DNA from: Tubiluchus corallicola
Lineage: Eukaryota; Priapulida; Priapulimorpha; Priapulimorphida; Tubiluchidae
Direction: 5' to 3'
Assembly: GCA_030141605.1 (NCBI GenBank)
Contig: JAQGDQ010000400.1
Span: 148,866-212,865 of the forward strand
DNA: 64,000 nucleotides
The translations under genes and the position numbers were made by a program. Positions 37,911 to 47,969 of the stretch are shown piece after piece (position 1 is the stretch's first letter; the number at the start of each line of letters is the position of its first letter). The notes beneath the pieces were generated by a model. The model did not search any database, was not told the origin of the DNA, and worked only from the letters and a program-made list of their open reading frames with translations.

Positions 37911-39520
37911 TTTAAAGGACAACAAAAGGGGTACCTGAAGTAGGTTTCAGAAAAAATCGCCTTAAAAATTATATTACTTTACGGAAATTTTATGCACATA
38001 TCGTATTCGCGTTGAAAGGAATTTTTGTTTGTTTTCATTTTAAATCTCCCACAATACTGTTCCGACGGCGCCATTACATGACGTCACTAAAATACGTAAA
38101 TCAGGGGACGAAAAGAAAATGTTAAATTATGTCCCAAAAAAACTTTCCATGCAAATCTATATTACTTAGCATTTCACTTACCTGCTGGAAAGAATTATGT
38201 AACTAGACTAATAATTTAAAATGCTTGTGCTAATTGGTAAAATGTCACTGACTCACCCTCCAGGGTGCGCCACTTGCTAGCCAAAAACGTATTTTTAATC
38301 TTATTGACAAGATACAATAATTTAAAATTTTACTCAGTTAGTAACATGTGAGCTACGAATGCTCTGGTTATTTTTTCAAACTTTACAAAATGTTATCTAA
38401 ACTTGTTTCAAATGACCTGCTGTCAAAATGGCTGCGCCTAACGGTCATCGCGGGAGCTTAAATTTACACATTTTATACAGCGTTATGGCATAGGCAAGCC
38501 ATGCATACGAAAAGGTAGTATGTAAATGGTATAAAATTTCGAGACGAATTTTTTAAGCTTTGTGTAAGTGGAGTGTTTTCTTGTGCTTTAAATTAGTACT
38601 ATACATGCATAGGAGGTGATTAGTGAAAACCGTGAAATATATATTTTAAATTTGTGTTGTAATATTAAACAGGCAGTTAAGAAACAGCTCGTTGTGGATT
38701 TCCACTCTTGAGCAAATCAAAGATAAACCGTTTGAAGTGAAAGTGGTTCGGGCATTTAGTATCGTTATTTCTTCTTTTTTCTGTATTTTTTCGATCTTCA
38801 CAAGCTGATCAGTACGGAGCAGGTTGTCGACAAAAACTGCTTCCGCCAAGAAGAATGTGTGAACACTGGTGGTAAAATGGAAACCACAGTTTGCAAGCAT
38901 TTGAGTGAAATGTAACTATGCGAACATTCGTCTTGGCATTTAAAAGCTGTACGAGACTACAACATGCCGACAGTTACATTACAAAATATTTGAAAAGTGG
39001 TTTTGAAGCGAGTTTTTTTTTGCAACAGTTTCAGAAACTGGAACCTTACAAGCATAAACTGCCATCGTGTAGCTTGAATATCGTTATTAACACATACGTG
39101 ATAGGAAGGATTGTTCGTTATAATTTAGTACATGTGACTTTAGTGAGTGGCGCACCCTGGAGTTTGAGTCGACGACATTTTACCAATTGGTGAAAACATT
39201 TTAAATAATTAATAATTTTCTTTTTTAGTTACATAAGTCTTTCTAGCAGGTAAGCGAAAATCTAAGTAATATAGATTTGCAAGGAAAGTCTTTTAGGATA
39301 TAATTTAACATTGCCTTTTCTTCCCTTGATTTACGTTTGGTACATGACGTCATGTAATGGCGCCTTCGGAACAGTATTGCGGGAGATTTAAAATGAAAAC
39401 AAACTAAAATGCCTTTCAGTGCGAGTAAGATATACGCATAAAATTGCTATAAAGTAATATAATTTTTAAGGCGATTTTTCTGAAACCTACTTCAGGTATC
39501 CCTTTTCTTGTCCTTTAAGG
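37911..39520. mobile_element. 1.6-kb element with ~380-bp terminal inverted repeats
   Basis: The left arm (from TTTAAAGGAC at 37911 to about 38290) and right arm (about 39140 to 39520) are extended inverted repeats. Matching pairs include GGTACCTGAAGTAGGTTTC, TACTGTTCCGACGGCGCC, ATGACGTCA and CCAGGGTGCGCCAC. The interior (38290-39140) shows no transposase. Truncated relatives of the arm lie at 3711-4075 and 17285-17710. Ends of TTTAAAGGACAA type resemble other small MITE families here but the superfamily is not clear. Confidence 0.8.
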
Positions 39521-40301
39521 AGTATCTGACCTGGTCATTAGATTTTGAAAAACTGGCTTCACCTGACATATACTGCATGTGGTGTTTCTCTTGTTGAGGG
39601 AGGGTCACATGCGAACAGGGTTAAAGCAACTTGCTAGATGACACTTCTGTGAGGATTATCATTGATAACGAGCTAAATTCCGGTCCCACTACAGTCATGT
39701 ACGGTCTCTGTACTGCGCGCTGGAACTCGGCTTAATGAGTGCTGACTTGTATTAAAATGATTTAATGCTATTAGTATGAGCGCTCAAATTGTTGACCTTG
39801 GCAGCAGGGGTCCATTTCATCTATGACGTAAGCGTATGGGGAAAATTTGCTAATTAGTTTTAGCTGTCGGTGAAATTCGCAGGTGAAAAAGTTAGAGAAA
39901 TCCGTTGGTAATTTGCTCCTAGTGGCTCACGATGCGAAAGCCCATGAAATGTTGTTGTATGACGTCAGAAACCTGTATTGTTAATCACTATTTCAAGTTA
40001 GGAAACACGTAATGCCGTGCATTATATCGGAAAGCTAATAAGTGACACAATTCGTTGTGAAGCCGCTTAGCTTTTTCCTGCCGTTGTTCTATAAACAAGA
40101 TGATTTGTACAACGTAATTATTCTAGTAGCTATACTAAGTTGTTCATCTAGGTTCTTAGAAGTGTTCCTTAGAAAATAATGTCTTTTCCATTACGGTATA
40201 GAACATTAAAGTAAAGTAAAGTAAAAAAAATTATTTGTCTCTGAATGTTACAAAATGAACATAAGAAAAGCTAAAAACTAAAATAAAGACGGAAAAGAGA
40301 C

Positions 40302-40450
40302 GGGGTGGGGAAAAGACCAAGGGTCACCAAGTCAACCACCCCTATCCAAACTGAAGAAAATTGAGTGACCTTTCAGATGGGGTGGGGAAAAGACCAAGGG
40401 TCACCAAGTCAACCACCCCTATCCAAACTGAAGAAAATTAAGTGACCTGT
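40302..40450 (+). repeat. 77-bp direct duplication
   Basis: Two nearly identical units that start GGGGTGGGGAAAAGACC at 40302 and 40379 and continue through GGTCACCAAGTCAACC and ATCCAAACTGAAGAAAATT. Confidence 0.9.
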
Positions 40451-40630
40451 CAAGTAAGGTATGTACAAATGAAAATAATCAGCAACTTAACAAAATAAAT
40501 AAAAAATAAATAAATAAGGCAACAAGTTCAAATGAGTTTAGATTTAGAAACAGTAAATAAATTTGGCAATGAAAAGAGGCAAAATTTAAATTAGCAAACA
40601 ATTGTTAAATTAGCAGACATTGTTTAATAC

Positions 40631-40884
40631 ATAATAATAATAATGATATTTATTTAAAGTCGGTTTTTAGATTAACAGTTAACATGAGCTCAAGAGCCTT
40701 TTTCTGCCAACTGTATATAAAAAATCTAAACCTACATAACAGAGACTGTTATTACCCCACTCTTACCCTAAATACCACGTGCCAAGCAGGGCAACAGCAC
40801 GTACCATTTTTAAAGTCTTTGGAATCGAACTCATGATCTCCCAGGCGGAAAGTGGACATTACCACTAGACGAAACTATCTGGCC
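40631..40884 (-). mobile_element. tRNA-derived SINE (copy 3, minus strand)
   Basis: Reverse complement of the SINE family. The ATT-type tail lies at 40631-40655, then ATTTAAAGTCGG, CCATTTTTAAAGTCTTTGG and the tRNA-like head with CGAACTCATGATCTCCCAGG, TTACCACTAGACGAAAC and CTGGCC. Confidence 0.85.
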
Positions 40885-40980
40885 ATAAAACTGTTTGTAA
40901 GTTGTTGTAAGATATTATTGTATGTTGTACAGATATATAAATCACTTAGTTATGTATTTTGCTATTTTAAAAATGGTGAT

Positions 40981-41600
40981 AAACTTACTTACTTACTTGC
41001 TTAGTGTAATTTATAACTTAAAATGTCATTATCCAAACTGAACCTGTCATAACAGAATTGCTAAAAGACCGATAACTAAACTTTGATACAATTAGAAGAC
41101 CAATTTTGCAAAGTTGAATTAGACGACCACTTAGCAAACCCGCCAAACATCTTTTGAACTGGTGGTGTGATTTGTTTTCTGAAGCAAACGTTATTCTAAA
41201 GAATGAGATTAGTGCATTCCAAAATTGTTTATACTAAAATTATTGGATGAGAAGTAGTCAAAAAGAATTTTAAGTAACAAGGTTTGCTGCACTGTAACAA
41301 GTAGTTATGCTCGTAATGTCCTAGAGAGCAACAGTTAATCACATACTTTTCTGTTTATTCATTCCACTTGACTTGAACAAAAATGACGCCTAACAGTGAA
41401 GGGACAGTCATAGCAATCGTGTATTTTAGCAATAGAAACACCTGATATGATATGACATGACATGATATGACATGACAAAATGACGTGACGTGGTGTGACA
41501 TGACATACATTGCCTTCATACAGACTGTTAATGTGTAATAAGAAAAGTATTGGCCCAGCGATGGAGCCCTGAGGAACACCGAATTTAGCTTTTTGACTTC
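40981..41600 (-). pseudogene. LINE relic with reverse-transcriptase motif
   Basis: On the minus strand from about 41600 to 41510 the translation includes KAKFGVPQGSIAGP and ILFLLHINSL. This is motif 4 of LINE reverse transcriptases (GVPQGS.LGP.LF..YIN.L). Below it the sequence degrades into (TGACA)n-like DNA at 41445-41505. A tract at 40986-41004 is the reverse complement of the (AAGT/AAGC) tail seen at the end of the LINE at 8100. Linking that tail to this fragment is inference; the RT motif itself is clear. It lies about 200 bp upstream of MEF2 exon 4. Confidence 0.6.
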
Positions 41601-41796
41601 CGTTATTCTGGTATATGTATTTGGTTTATAATTTTTAGAAAATTATGTCTCAGAAAGTACACACAAAATTGTTCCTTCCGTGTATAATATTAAAAATATA
41701 CAGACTAAAGGAAATTAATCTGTTCCACTTGTTCATTATTGTAAATTGCTGGAACATCTCAAGGTGTTTGATATGTTGCTTTTTGAATTACAACAG

Positions 41797-41917
41797 ATAC
41801 CACATTATGCTGCCGTCATGCCAGTTACGGTACCTGTACACAACAGTGGAGAAAGTAACTCATTAATGCCACCTCAACAGTTGACTGGAGCACACAGTCC
41901 CAGGTCAAACAGTGGAG
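41797..41917 (+). CDS. Mef2: MEF2 coding exon 4 (proximal transactivation region)
   Basis: Encodes residues 143-182 plus the first base of 183: IPHYAAVMPVTVPVHNSGES and then NSLMPPQQLTGAHSPRSNSG. The MPVTVPV motif matches MPVSIPV of vertebrate MEF2C and LPVSVPV of Drosophila Mef2, which follow the same preceding exon. The acceptor is attacaacag (AG 41795-41796) and the donor GGAG|GTAGGT. Composition is proline-, serine- and asparagine-rich, as expected for the disordered activation region. An HSP motif is a possible kinase site. Confidence 0.92.
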
Positions 41918-42409
41918 GTAGGTAGAGAAATTATTTCTTTAGATTTTAGTTAAAAATAGTTGTATTTATTACTGACTGGTGTACTTTCTCCTAGCCTTCA
42001 AATAATATTTGCTGCAAAGTGCAAACAAATTTATTGGAAATCCGATAATTAATACGTCAACATACATTAGTAAATGAGTACTCGAAATTATGGGGAGATT
42101 AATTTTTTTGAATATTTCGCTTACATTAGCCATGTATTTTTTTCTTACTTTTTTCTTAATACATGCAAAATACCTAGAAATGATTAGTTCTTAACTTTTT
42201 AAGTGATTATACCACCGATATGCATTTGCATTGGTACATTTACAAAAAATCAGTTTCTGTCTTTATGAAACGTCTTATTTAATTTATTGCCGTCTCCTAC
42301 AGTAAATTGTTGAAATTTTCTACCTTGTTCATTGTAAACAACCATTGCTTGTTTATTTCATAAGCGCTTATTGTTCTTTATCTTCACTGCCTTCATTTTT
42401 TACTCGTAG
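41918..42409 (+). other. MEF2 intron after exon 4 (492 bp)
   Basis: The shortest intron of the gene. AT-rich with no repeat or other feature, apart from a chance-level YTA(A/T)4TAR match (TTAAAAATAG, 41950-41959). Confidence 0.85.
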
Positions 42410-42678
42410 GGAGCGGCATGTTAACAGAGCTTACAACAGCCAGTCCGAATGGTCCAAACGGCTACCAGCAGCAGGCCTCACCCGGTGGTCAGATGTCGCG
42501 AAACAGTCGGTCACCAAACGTTGTGCACGGCAACCACAGCCTAAGCACAAGTCCGGCGCCCACGACTAGTGCAAACTCATCGGCTAACACAGCGAACCGC
42601 CCAAATCTAAAAGTAGTTATACCTGGTGGCCCGTCGGGAGGATCGAGTTTAAATAACGCTCATCGAGCATTATTTATG
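42410..42678 (+). CDS. Mef2: MEF2 coding exon 5 (transactivation domain)
   Basis: Encodes residues 183-272. It starts GSGMLTELTTASPNGPNGYQ, continues through a Q/S/N/P-rich stretch with SRNSRSPNV, and includes RPNLKVVIPGG before ending NNAHRALFM. The NLKVVIP motif matches NLRVVIP in Drosophila and LRVLIPP in vertebrate MEF2C, a landmark of the family's activation region. It is the longest coding exon and one of the most GC-rich. The split glycine codon (G|GG) joins exon 4 in frame; the exon ends in phase 0 at ATG|GTAAGA. A hAT MITE lies 76 bp downstream. Confidence 0.93.
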
Positions 42679-42754
42679 GTAAGAATGTCACGAATTAATT
42701 TATCAATCAGACCTGATTGTCTACACAGTCAAATTGACTTACTTCTTTGAGAAA

Positions 42755-43275
42755 CAGGGATGAGAATTTTTCGCGCATAAGCGGAATTCCGAGTTTTTGG
42801 AAGACCAGTAGTGCCATTTTTGTAAATCATGTAAATTTGTTGAGAAAATTTTTACGGACCCAGTACATTATTTCACAGCTGACCGCTAGTTGGCAGCCCG
42901 TCACTGTTTACATCACGTACATCAGTGTAACCACGTGTATATCTCTACGTATAAAAATATAGAATCAATTGTGTGGACTTATTTAAGTCAATTGCAGACA
43001 GTTTTTATATACTTTTGCATAGGAGCAGCCAGTACTTAGGCATTTTTGAGACAATTAGATATCATGTATCCTTGATAGTAGGGTATTTTAAATTGTGCAT
43101 GAAACAAGGTAACTGATATTTTAAGTCCACTTGGTCACAAAATAGCAATTTGTTGCTGGCTCCAAGGGGCCTTTGCCCCCCTTGAACCTCCATGGGGCTT
43201 TGCCCCTCGACCCCATTGGGGGCCTAGACCCCGGCCTGTTTCGATGTTTTTTGCAATTTATCATTCTCATCCCTG
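42755..43275 (+). mobile_element. hAT MITE (copy 1, ~520 bp)
   Basis: The ends are inverted CAGGGATGAGAAT and ATTCTCATCCCTG. The body matches the element at 53960-54444 in reverse orientation, for example CATCACGTACATCAGTGTAACC and AAGTACTGGC/GCCAGTACTT. A GC-rich core (CTTTGCCCCC, GGGCCTAGACCCC) lies near the right end. An 8-bp target duplication is not evident here (TTGAGAAA versus GAAAAATC), so this copy is older or was damaged. Confidence 0.85.
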
Positions 43276-43390
43276 GAAAAATCAATTTATTAGTAGTCGA
43301 GCACCATTTTTATAGTTTAGAAAAGTATGAAATGTAAACCCTCATTATCAGAGATGTTGTAACAAGGGCATGTGTCTAGAAGATAGGTGA

Positions 43391-43533
43391 AGGTGATGTG
43401 CTTTTTATCACGTACGGTGAGGTGATGTGCTTTTTATCACGTACGGTGAGGTGATGTGTTTTATCACGTACGGTGAGGTGATGTGCTTTTTATCACGTAT
43501 GGTGAGGTGATTTGCTTTTTATCACGTACGGTG
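43391..43533 (+). repeat. 29-bp tandem repeat, 5 units
   Basis: The unit is AGGTGATGTGC followed by TTTTTATCACGTACGGTG. Internal deletions of two bases occur in one copy. Each unit contains TCACGTAC with an E-box-like CACGT core. Confidence 0.9.
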
Positions 43534-44260
43534 GTCAGCAGCAGTCATTTTTGATTTGTTGATTTGGAGCAGAAATTTACATAATTGTTTGATTTTACAA
43601 TTTTTGTATTTACATTCACGAAGAAGCTAAAACGTGAGAACACTCACTTTGGAGAATCTTCAAAAAGTTAAACTGTACAGCTAACAAAAAAAACTTGATT
43701 TTATTTGTACCAATTCAGTGAATTCCTGTCAAAAATTGATAGACTTTGTTTTTTCACTCGTGTTGTTTAAAATTTAGTTAACGTTATTTTAACTGAAGGT
43801 GATTCAAGTTTCCTGCAAAATAAAGCTGATACTGGTAGAAAGTAGGCAAATTTTATCCACATTATGCACGATCATATTATGAAATTTATTTGGTGTTGGT
43901 TAGATCAACTCTCGATTAGAATTATACTACTAATAATTGAAACAATCGAATCCATTGATTTTCACTTCAGACTGAGCTTGACGCTCTGTACATAATTACT
44001 TGTTTCTTTACACAGTCTCTTGGGAGTTTTGCTAGAAATAATTTTTACTAATCGTAGTGATGCTAAAAACAATGTTACTGTTACTGTGATCCCAATACGT
44101 GCATAGATCTACGAGAGTTAAAGATTGCCATGCACTAGTGATATAAATTCACGAACGAGATCTTGGGTGAGAAAATATTATTGTTATTGATGATGAGGGG
44201 GGATGGTTCTAGCTTGAGAAAACATCGTGATGTGGATGTCAGTGCAGCCATTTTTTCTGT

Positions 44261-44784
44261 AATTTAAGATCACGGAACTTGAACACAACCAGCATATGAA
44301 TGTAACAGTGTTCATGTGTTCAATAATTTAAGATCGCAGAATGTGAATACGAGCAGTTTATGAATGTAACAGTGTTCATGTGTTCAATAATTTAAGATCA
44401 GGGAACTTGAATACGAGCAGCATATGAATGTAACAGTGTTCATGTGTTCAATAATTTAAGATCACGGAACTTGAACACAACCAGCATATGAATGTAACAG
44501 TGTTCATGTGTTCAATAATTTAAGGTCAGGGAACGTGAGCACGAGCTAATTATGAATGTAATAGTGTTCATGTGTTCAATAATTTAAGACCAGGGAACAT
44601 GAATATGAGCAGGATATGAATGTGACAGTGTTCATGTGTTCAATAATTTAAGATCACGGAATGTGAGCACGAGCAGCGTATGAATGTGACAGTGTTCATG
44701 TGTTCAATGATTTAAGATCACGGAATGTGAGCACGAGCAGCATATGAATGTAATAGTGTTCATGTGTTCAATAATTTAAGATCA
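44261..44784 (+). repeat. 64-bp tandem repeat, ~8 units
   Basis: Units begin AATTTAAGATCACGGAA at 44261, 44325 and 44389 and continue at 64-bp spacing, each ending CAGTGTTCATGTGTTCAAT. It shares its period but not its sequence with the satellite at 6944. Confidence 0.93.
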
Positions 44785-44886
44785 GCAGTGGCAAATGGCT
44801 TTTCTTTATGCTGAGGTTCACTTAATAACGTTTAATTTGTGAATTTCCATGACAAATCATTAATTTGATGCCTGTTGATTTTACAG

Positions 44887-45007
44887 AACCAAGGGCAACA
44901 GACGACTCGCAGCACGACACTATCTACACCAGTCGTATCTCTTGCCACGCCCAGTAATCCAGGCTTGACAGCATATCCGTCCGCTTTACCTTCGACCTTT
45001 CAACACA
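44887..45007 (+). CDS. Mef2: MEF2 coding exon 6 (TPVVSLATP region)
   Basis: Encodes residues 273-312 plus one base: NQGQQTTRSTTLSTPVVSLA, then TPSNPGLTAYPSALPSTFQH. The LSTPVVSLATP block is the most conserved transactivation motif of MEF2 proteins (LATPVVSVATP in vertebrate MEF2C, LNTPVVTLQTP in Drosophila). The threonines in this block correspond to the p38-type MAP kinase target region in vertebrate proteins. The acceptor is gatttttacag and the donor CACA|GTAAGT. Phase 1 at the donor is matched by the next exon. Confidence 0.95.
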
Positions 45008-45820
45008 GTAAGTGCGTCTCTGTCTAGTACCGATACCCTGCAATCGTTTTCAAAAGAAAAAGGAGAAAAAATTTAAGAAGTGCACCTGCTAGTGCCTTAT
45101 CATTTTACGTCACCTTGCAGTAAGTTGAATGTCGGTTAACAGTTGTAAAAGGTTTCAGTAAGTACATTGAAATGTTCAGCATAATGAAACAAGCAACCAA
45201 AGAATTTCAGTAATCTAGTGGGGCTACTTGTGGTTTTCTAAAACTAATAACTAAAATATCGGTAACTTTCAGAAAAAAATCTGTGTGTCAGTGGTGCCAG
45301 TTTTTTTTTTGCACATAGCATTTTAAGTAACGCTTATAGGGATTTTCAGCTATACAGCTGAATCGCTGGCATCTATTAGAATTAAATAGAACATTGTAGA
45401 ATGTTCCATTACAATAATCGTCTTACCTTGTAGAATGTTCTAGAAGGCAACGTCTAGAATGTTCCCTGGCGTCCTATGTAAGGAGAAGGAGACCGCTGAG
45501 AGGCACACAGATTCACGCGGACGCCACTTACACATTCTCTTGTATACTTGTATTTTCAGATACACTTAAATGTTTGTTTTCCAGATTTTCACGTTTAGTG
45601 TAAATATTTCGCGTTCCTTCATACTTCTGTGTTGTAGAATTCTCGCTTAATAAACTAGTTTAATTTGATGACGTGTTTTCTCGTTTTCTCTACGAGCCTT
45701 CCGAGAGAAACAAAACACAACAAAATATGAAAACTTTTATCTGTTTTTACCGGTGACTCAGACTGCAGGTTGACAGACTTTTGATAGGTGGTGTTTGACA
45801 TTGGATCTCTTTCTTTGTAG
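45008..45820 (+). other. MEF2 intron after exon 6 (813 bp)
   Basis: It contains the heat-shock-element cluster and LTR-like block at about 45395-45720. The rest is AT-rich and featureless. Confidence 0.85.
45395..45720 (+). mobile_element. Possible solo LTR with heat-shock elements
   Basis: Starts near TGTAGAATGTTCC at 45395 and carries three TAGAATGTTC motifs (45398, 45431, 45455). The middle one extends to GAAnnTTCnnGAA, a perfect three-unit heat-shock element at 45433-45445. A poly(A) signal AATAAA lies at 45659-45664, and the block ends near ...ACACAACA. A TG...CA span with internal poly(A) signal and HSE-rich 5' part suggests a solo LTR. No target duplication was confirmed, so the element class is uncertain; the HSE cluster itself is certain. 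Confidence 0.4.
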
Positions 45821-45944
45821 ATGAGTTTCAGTTATCTTCACCCGAACTTCACGGAATCGCAGGCTTTAACCCGGCTACTGCAAGCATGCTAGGAGTAGGA
45901 CATTGGCCGACAGGGCCTTTACCACCCACTGCATCTAACCTCAG
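45821..45944 (+). CDS. Mef2: MEF2 coding exon 7 (distal transactivation region)
   Basis: Encodes residues 313-353, with the first and last codons split. It begins NEFQLSSPELHGIAGFN, continues PATASMLGVGHWPTGPL and ends PPTASNLR. It matches the vertebrate segment EYSLSSADLSSLSGFN..ALHLGSVTGW. The acceptor ttctttgtag and donor CAG|GTAAGC are strong. The A|AT asparagine and AG|G arginine split codons confirm phase with exons 6 and 8. Confidence 0.93.
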
Positions 45945-47737
45945 GTAAGCTTTTACTGCACGTTGATCAACACTAGTGAACTATTTAGTGCCGCCTTGTG
46001 TTAAGCCTTGTGCTTCTTCAAATCTTTGTAATTTTTTACTCGTTTTGTCACTTTGTTACTATATTGTGATCCACGTTTTATGCGGTTTTGTTGTATTGCG
46101 TATTCAGTGTCCTGGTTTTGCAAGAAAAGATTCTAGCTATGGTGTTTACATATCAATGCTGTTCCTTTTCCTTTTGTGTTATTCGTAGCGAATGAGAACG
46201 GCACATGTTAAAAATAGTTTGCAAGGTGTGTCATTTTTTCAAAGTAAAAAGAGAATGGAAACTTCTTGTCAGCATGTTTGCTGAGATTTCTGTTCCTTTT
46301 AATTGCAGTCGCCTTCTGGTTAAAGACTTATAGAACCTCTCTTCTTTTAAATATGAAGAATACTGTAATCCTTTTTTGTTGAACGTCAGACAAGCCCTTG
46401 CTTCGTGGAATTTTATGCGGCAAATTTCGTATTGTTTAGTCATATTGCTTCAAGTTTTGTACAAATTTTTCTGTCCACGTTTCATCTTTATGTAAATCTT
46501 GACATTGTTTCTTATTATAACTTAATGTATCAATGAGCCTTTTTCAAACTAAAGATAAAACGTTCAAACTATATTTAAATTACTGTAGAATATGGTTGTA
46601 TCATCGTGTCTGTTTAGAAGTTTAAGTCTTAGGTAAGGGTAAGCAAAAATCTCATCCGAGATACTTGTATCCTCAAGTAAATCTCAACACAGGGTGAAGA
46701 TTATAGTTGAGTGCTCGTCGTATGTACACATAGTAGCCATTGTTAAAGAATGTCAAGCCTACTCAGCGAATGGATGGGTGCCCTTTTCAGGTTTCATGTA
46801 CAGTTGCTACCATTGACTACTTACCTTATTAAGAGAGAGAGAGGGTGTATGCCTTAGAATGTGACTGAAGCAGTTCCGCTGTTTCAATGTCTTATCTCAT
46901 GTAGCATCATTTGTGAGGGTGAGCCGTCTCGCTCATGCCACAACTATCTACATCAAGTAAACTCTCTCGCCAAGTGCGTGATTCCGGCTAACCTCACAGT
47001 CGGGCACACGCAATGATGTCTCCAGTGGTGGGGGGGGGGCATTTACTTTTTCCTGTAAATCCGGACATTATACACGGCTGACTGCAAAACTATCAAAGCT
47101 ATCAGCAGCACAGATCTAAAGTAGTACGGATAATCAGACATCCTACCTGTTTGTCCACAGATACGAATTCCGTGAAGAAGGAATAGAATATATCTAGAAT
47201 TTTGCCACGTATTATATTCAGTGTTATATATATACATAATAAAATATATATATATAATAATCTTTATTTGCCATTAAAATACATTGATAATCACCAAATA
47301 AAAACTTTACAGAAATGATAATATGTTATCTTGCGTTCTTTTTCATTAAAGGTTTAATAGTACTTTATCTAACATATTTTGTAGGTATGCTCTGTTTTTA
47401 AAGTTTAGTTAAAATTTTTGAAGTCTAGTGAAACCTTTTGTCTTTTCCTTGCGCAAAACCTCGACTGGTGATTCATGCCTGTAATATCAAAGCACGATCT
47501 ACGTTTATTCTGTTATTATTCTCTTAGCTTGGGCGATGCTTTATAAATGACAGTTCTGTTAAACAATCTAGCTAAGGTTTTCTTTATAAAGTACTATCTT
47601 GAGCCATCTTTGATTTGCATTAGCAATGAAGTTCGGTAGCTTTAAATAGTTTCTCTTCTAGGTTGCGCAAATTAGTTTGTCATTGTATTACGTGATTAAT
47701 TACTTACATTATCGCTCAACACTGACTTTCATTTCAG
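45945..47737 (+). other. MEF2 intron after exon 7 (1.8 kb)
   Basis: AT-rich. It contains a G9 run near 47029-47037, a short (GA)n at 46833-46843 and a (TA)n-rich stretch at 47220-47260. A chance-level MEF2 consensus lies at 46208-46217. No repeat or exon is recognised. Confidence 0.8.
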
Positions 47738-47969
47738 GCGCCAAGCAACAGGTCACCTAGCAATAAGTACAGGCACCTCACAGCATGTTACAATCAAATC
47801 AGAACCGATGTCTCCGCAGCGAGATTCACATACTCCATCTAGTCATCACAGCTTGCAGTCGGGGCATAGTCACACGTCCCCGCACGGCTCATCCGATTCT
47901 CAGACGGGTAACGGTGAATGTGACGGCCCTTCTAGTAAGCGACAGCGAGTGGAGGAATGGTCGTCTTAG
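47738..47969 (+). CDS. Mef2: MEF2 last coding exon (SUMO motif and C-terminus)
   Basis: Encodes residues 354-430 and TAG at 47967-47969. It contains VTIKSEPMSPQRDS at 371-384. IKSEPMSP (47793-47816) is an exact phosphorylation-dependent sumoylation motif (psi-K-x-E-x-x-S-P), the element at Lys391/Ser396 in human MEF2C that switches it between repressed and active states. A His/Ser-rich stretch follows, then SSKRQRVEEWSS. The basic KRQR group matches KRMRL near the end of vertebrate MEF2 and is the probable nuclear-localisation signal. The complete protein of 430 residues is within the usual MEF2 range. Confidence 0.95.

Larger units (their letters stand above)
31701..41796 (+). other. MEF2 intron after exon 3 (10 kb)
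   Basis: It holds a 72-bp triplicate at 33137-33353, a candidate conserved enhancer at 33535-33810, the second SINE, a TTAAAGGA-type MITE, a possible L1/Tx1-like LINE relic, the 1.6-kb long-TIR element, a 77-bp duplication, the third SINE, and a LINE reverse-transcriptase relic just upstream of the next exon. No coding exon is supported. Confidence 0.75.
42679..44886 (+). other. MEF2 intron after exon 5 (2.2 kb)
   Basis: It contains a hAT MITE (42755-43275), a 29-bp repeat (43391-43533) and a 64-bp satellite (44261-44784). The region between them is AT-rich with nothing identified. Confidence 0.85.

Noticed and set aside
41950-41959. MEF2 consensus TTAAAAATAG (also at 46208-46217)
   Set aside because: The consensus is AT-rich and many matches are expected by chance in 64 kb of this composition; context gives no extra support.
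42418-42750. Alternative longer reading of MEF2 exon 5 past 42678
   Set aside because: The frame reads through a good donor (ATG|GTAAGA) into intron sequence; MEF2 homology resumes only at 44887.
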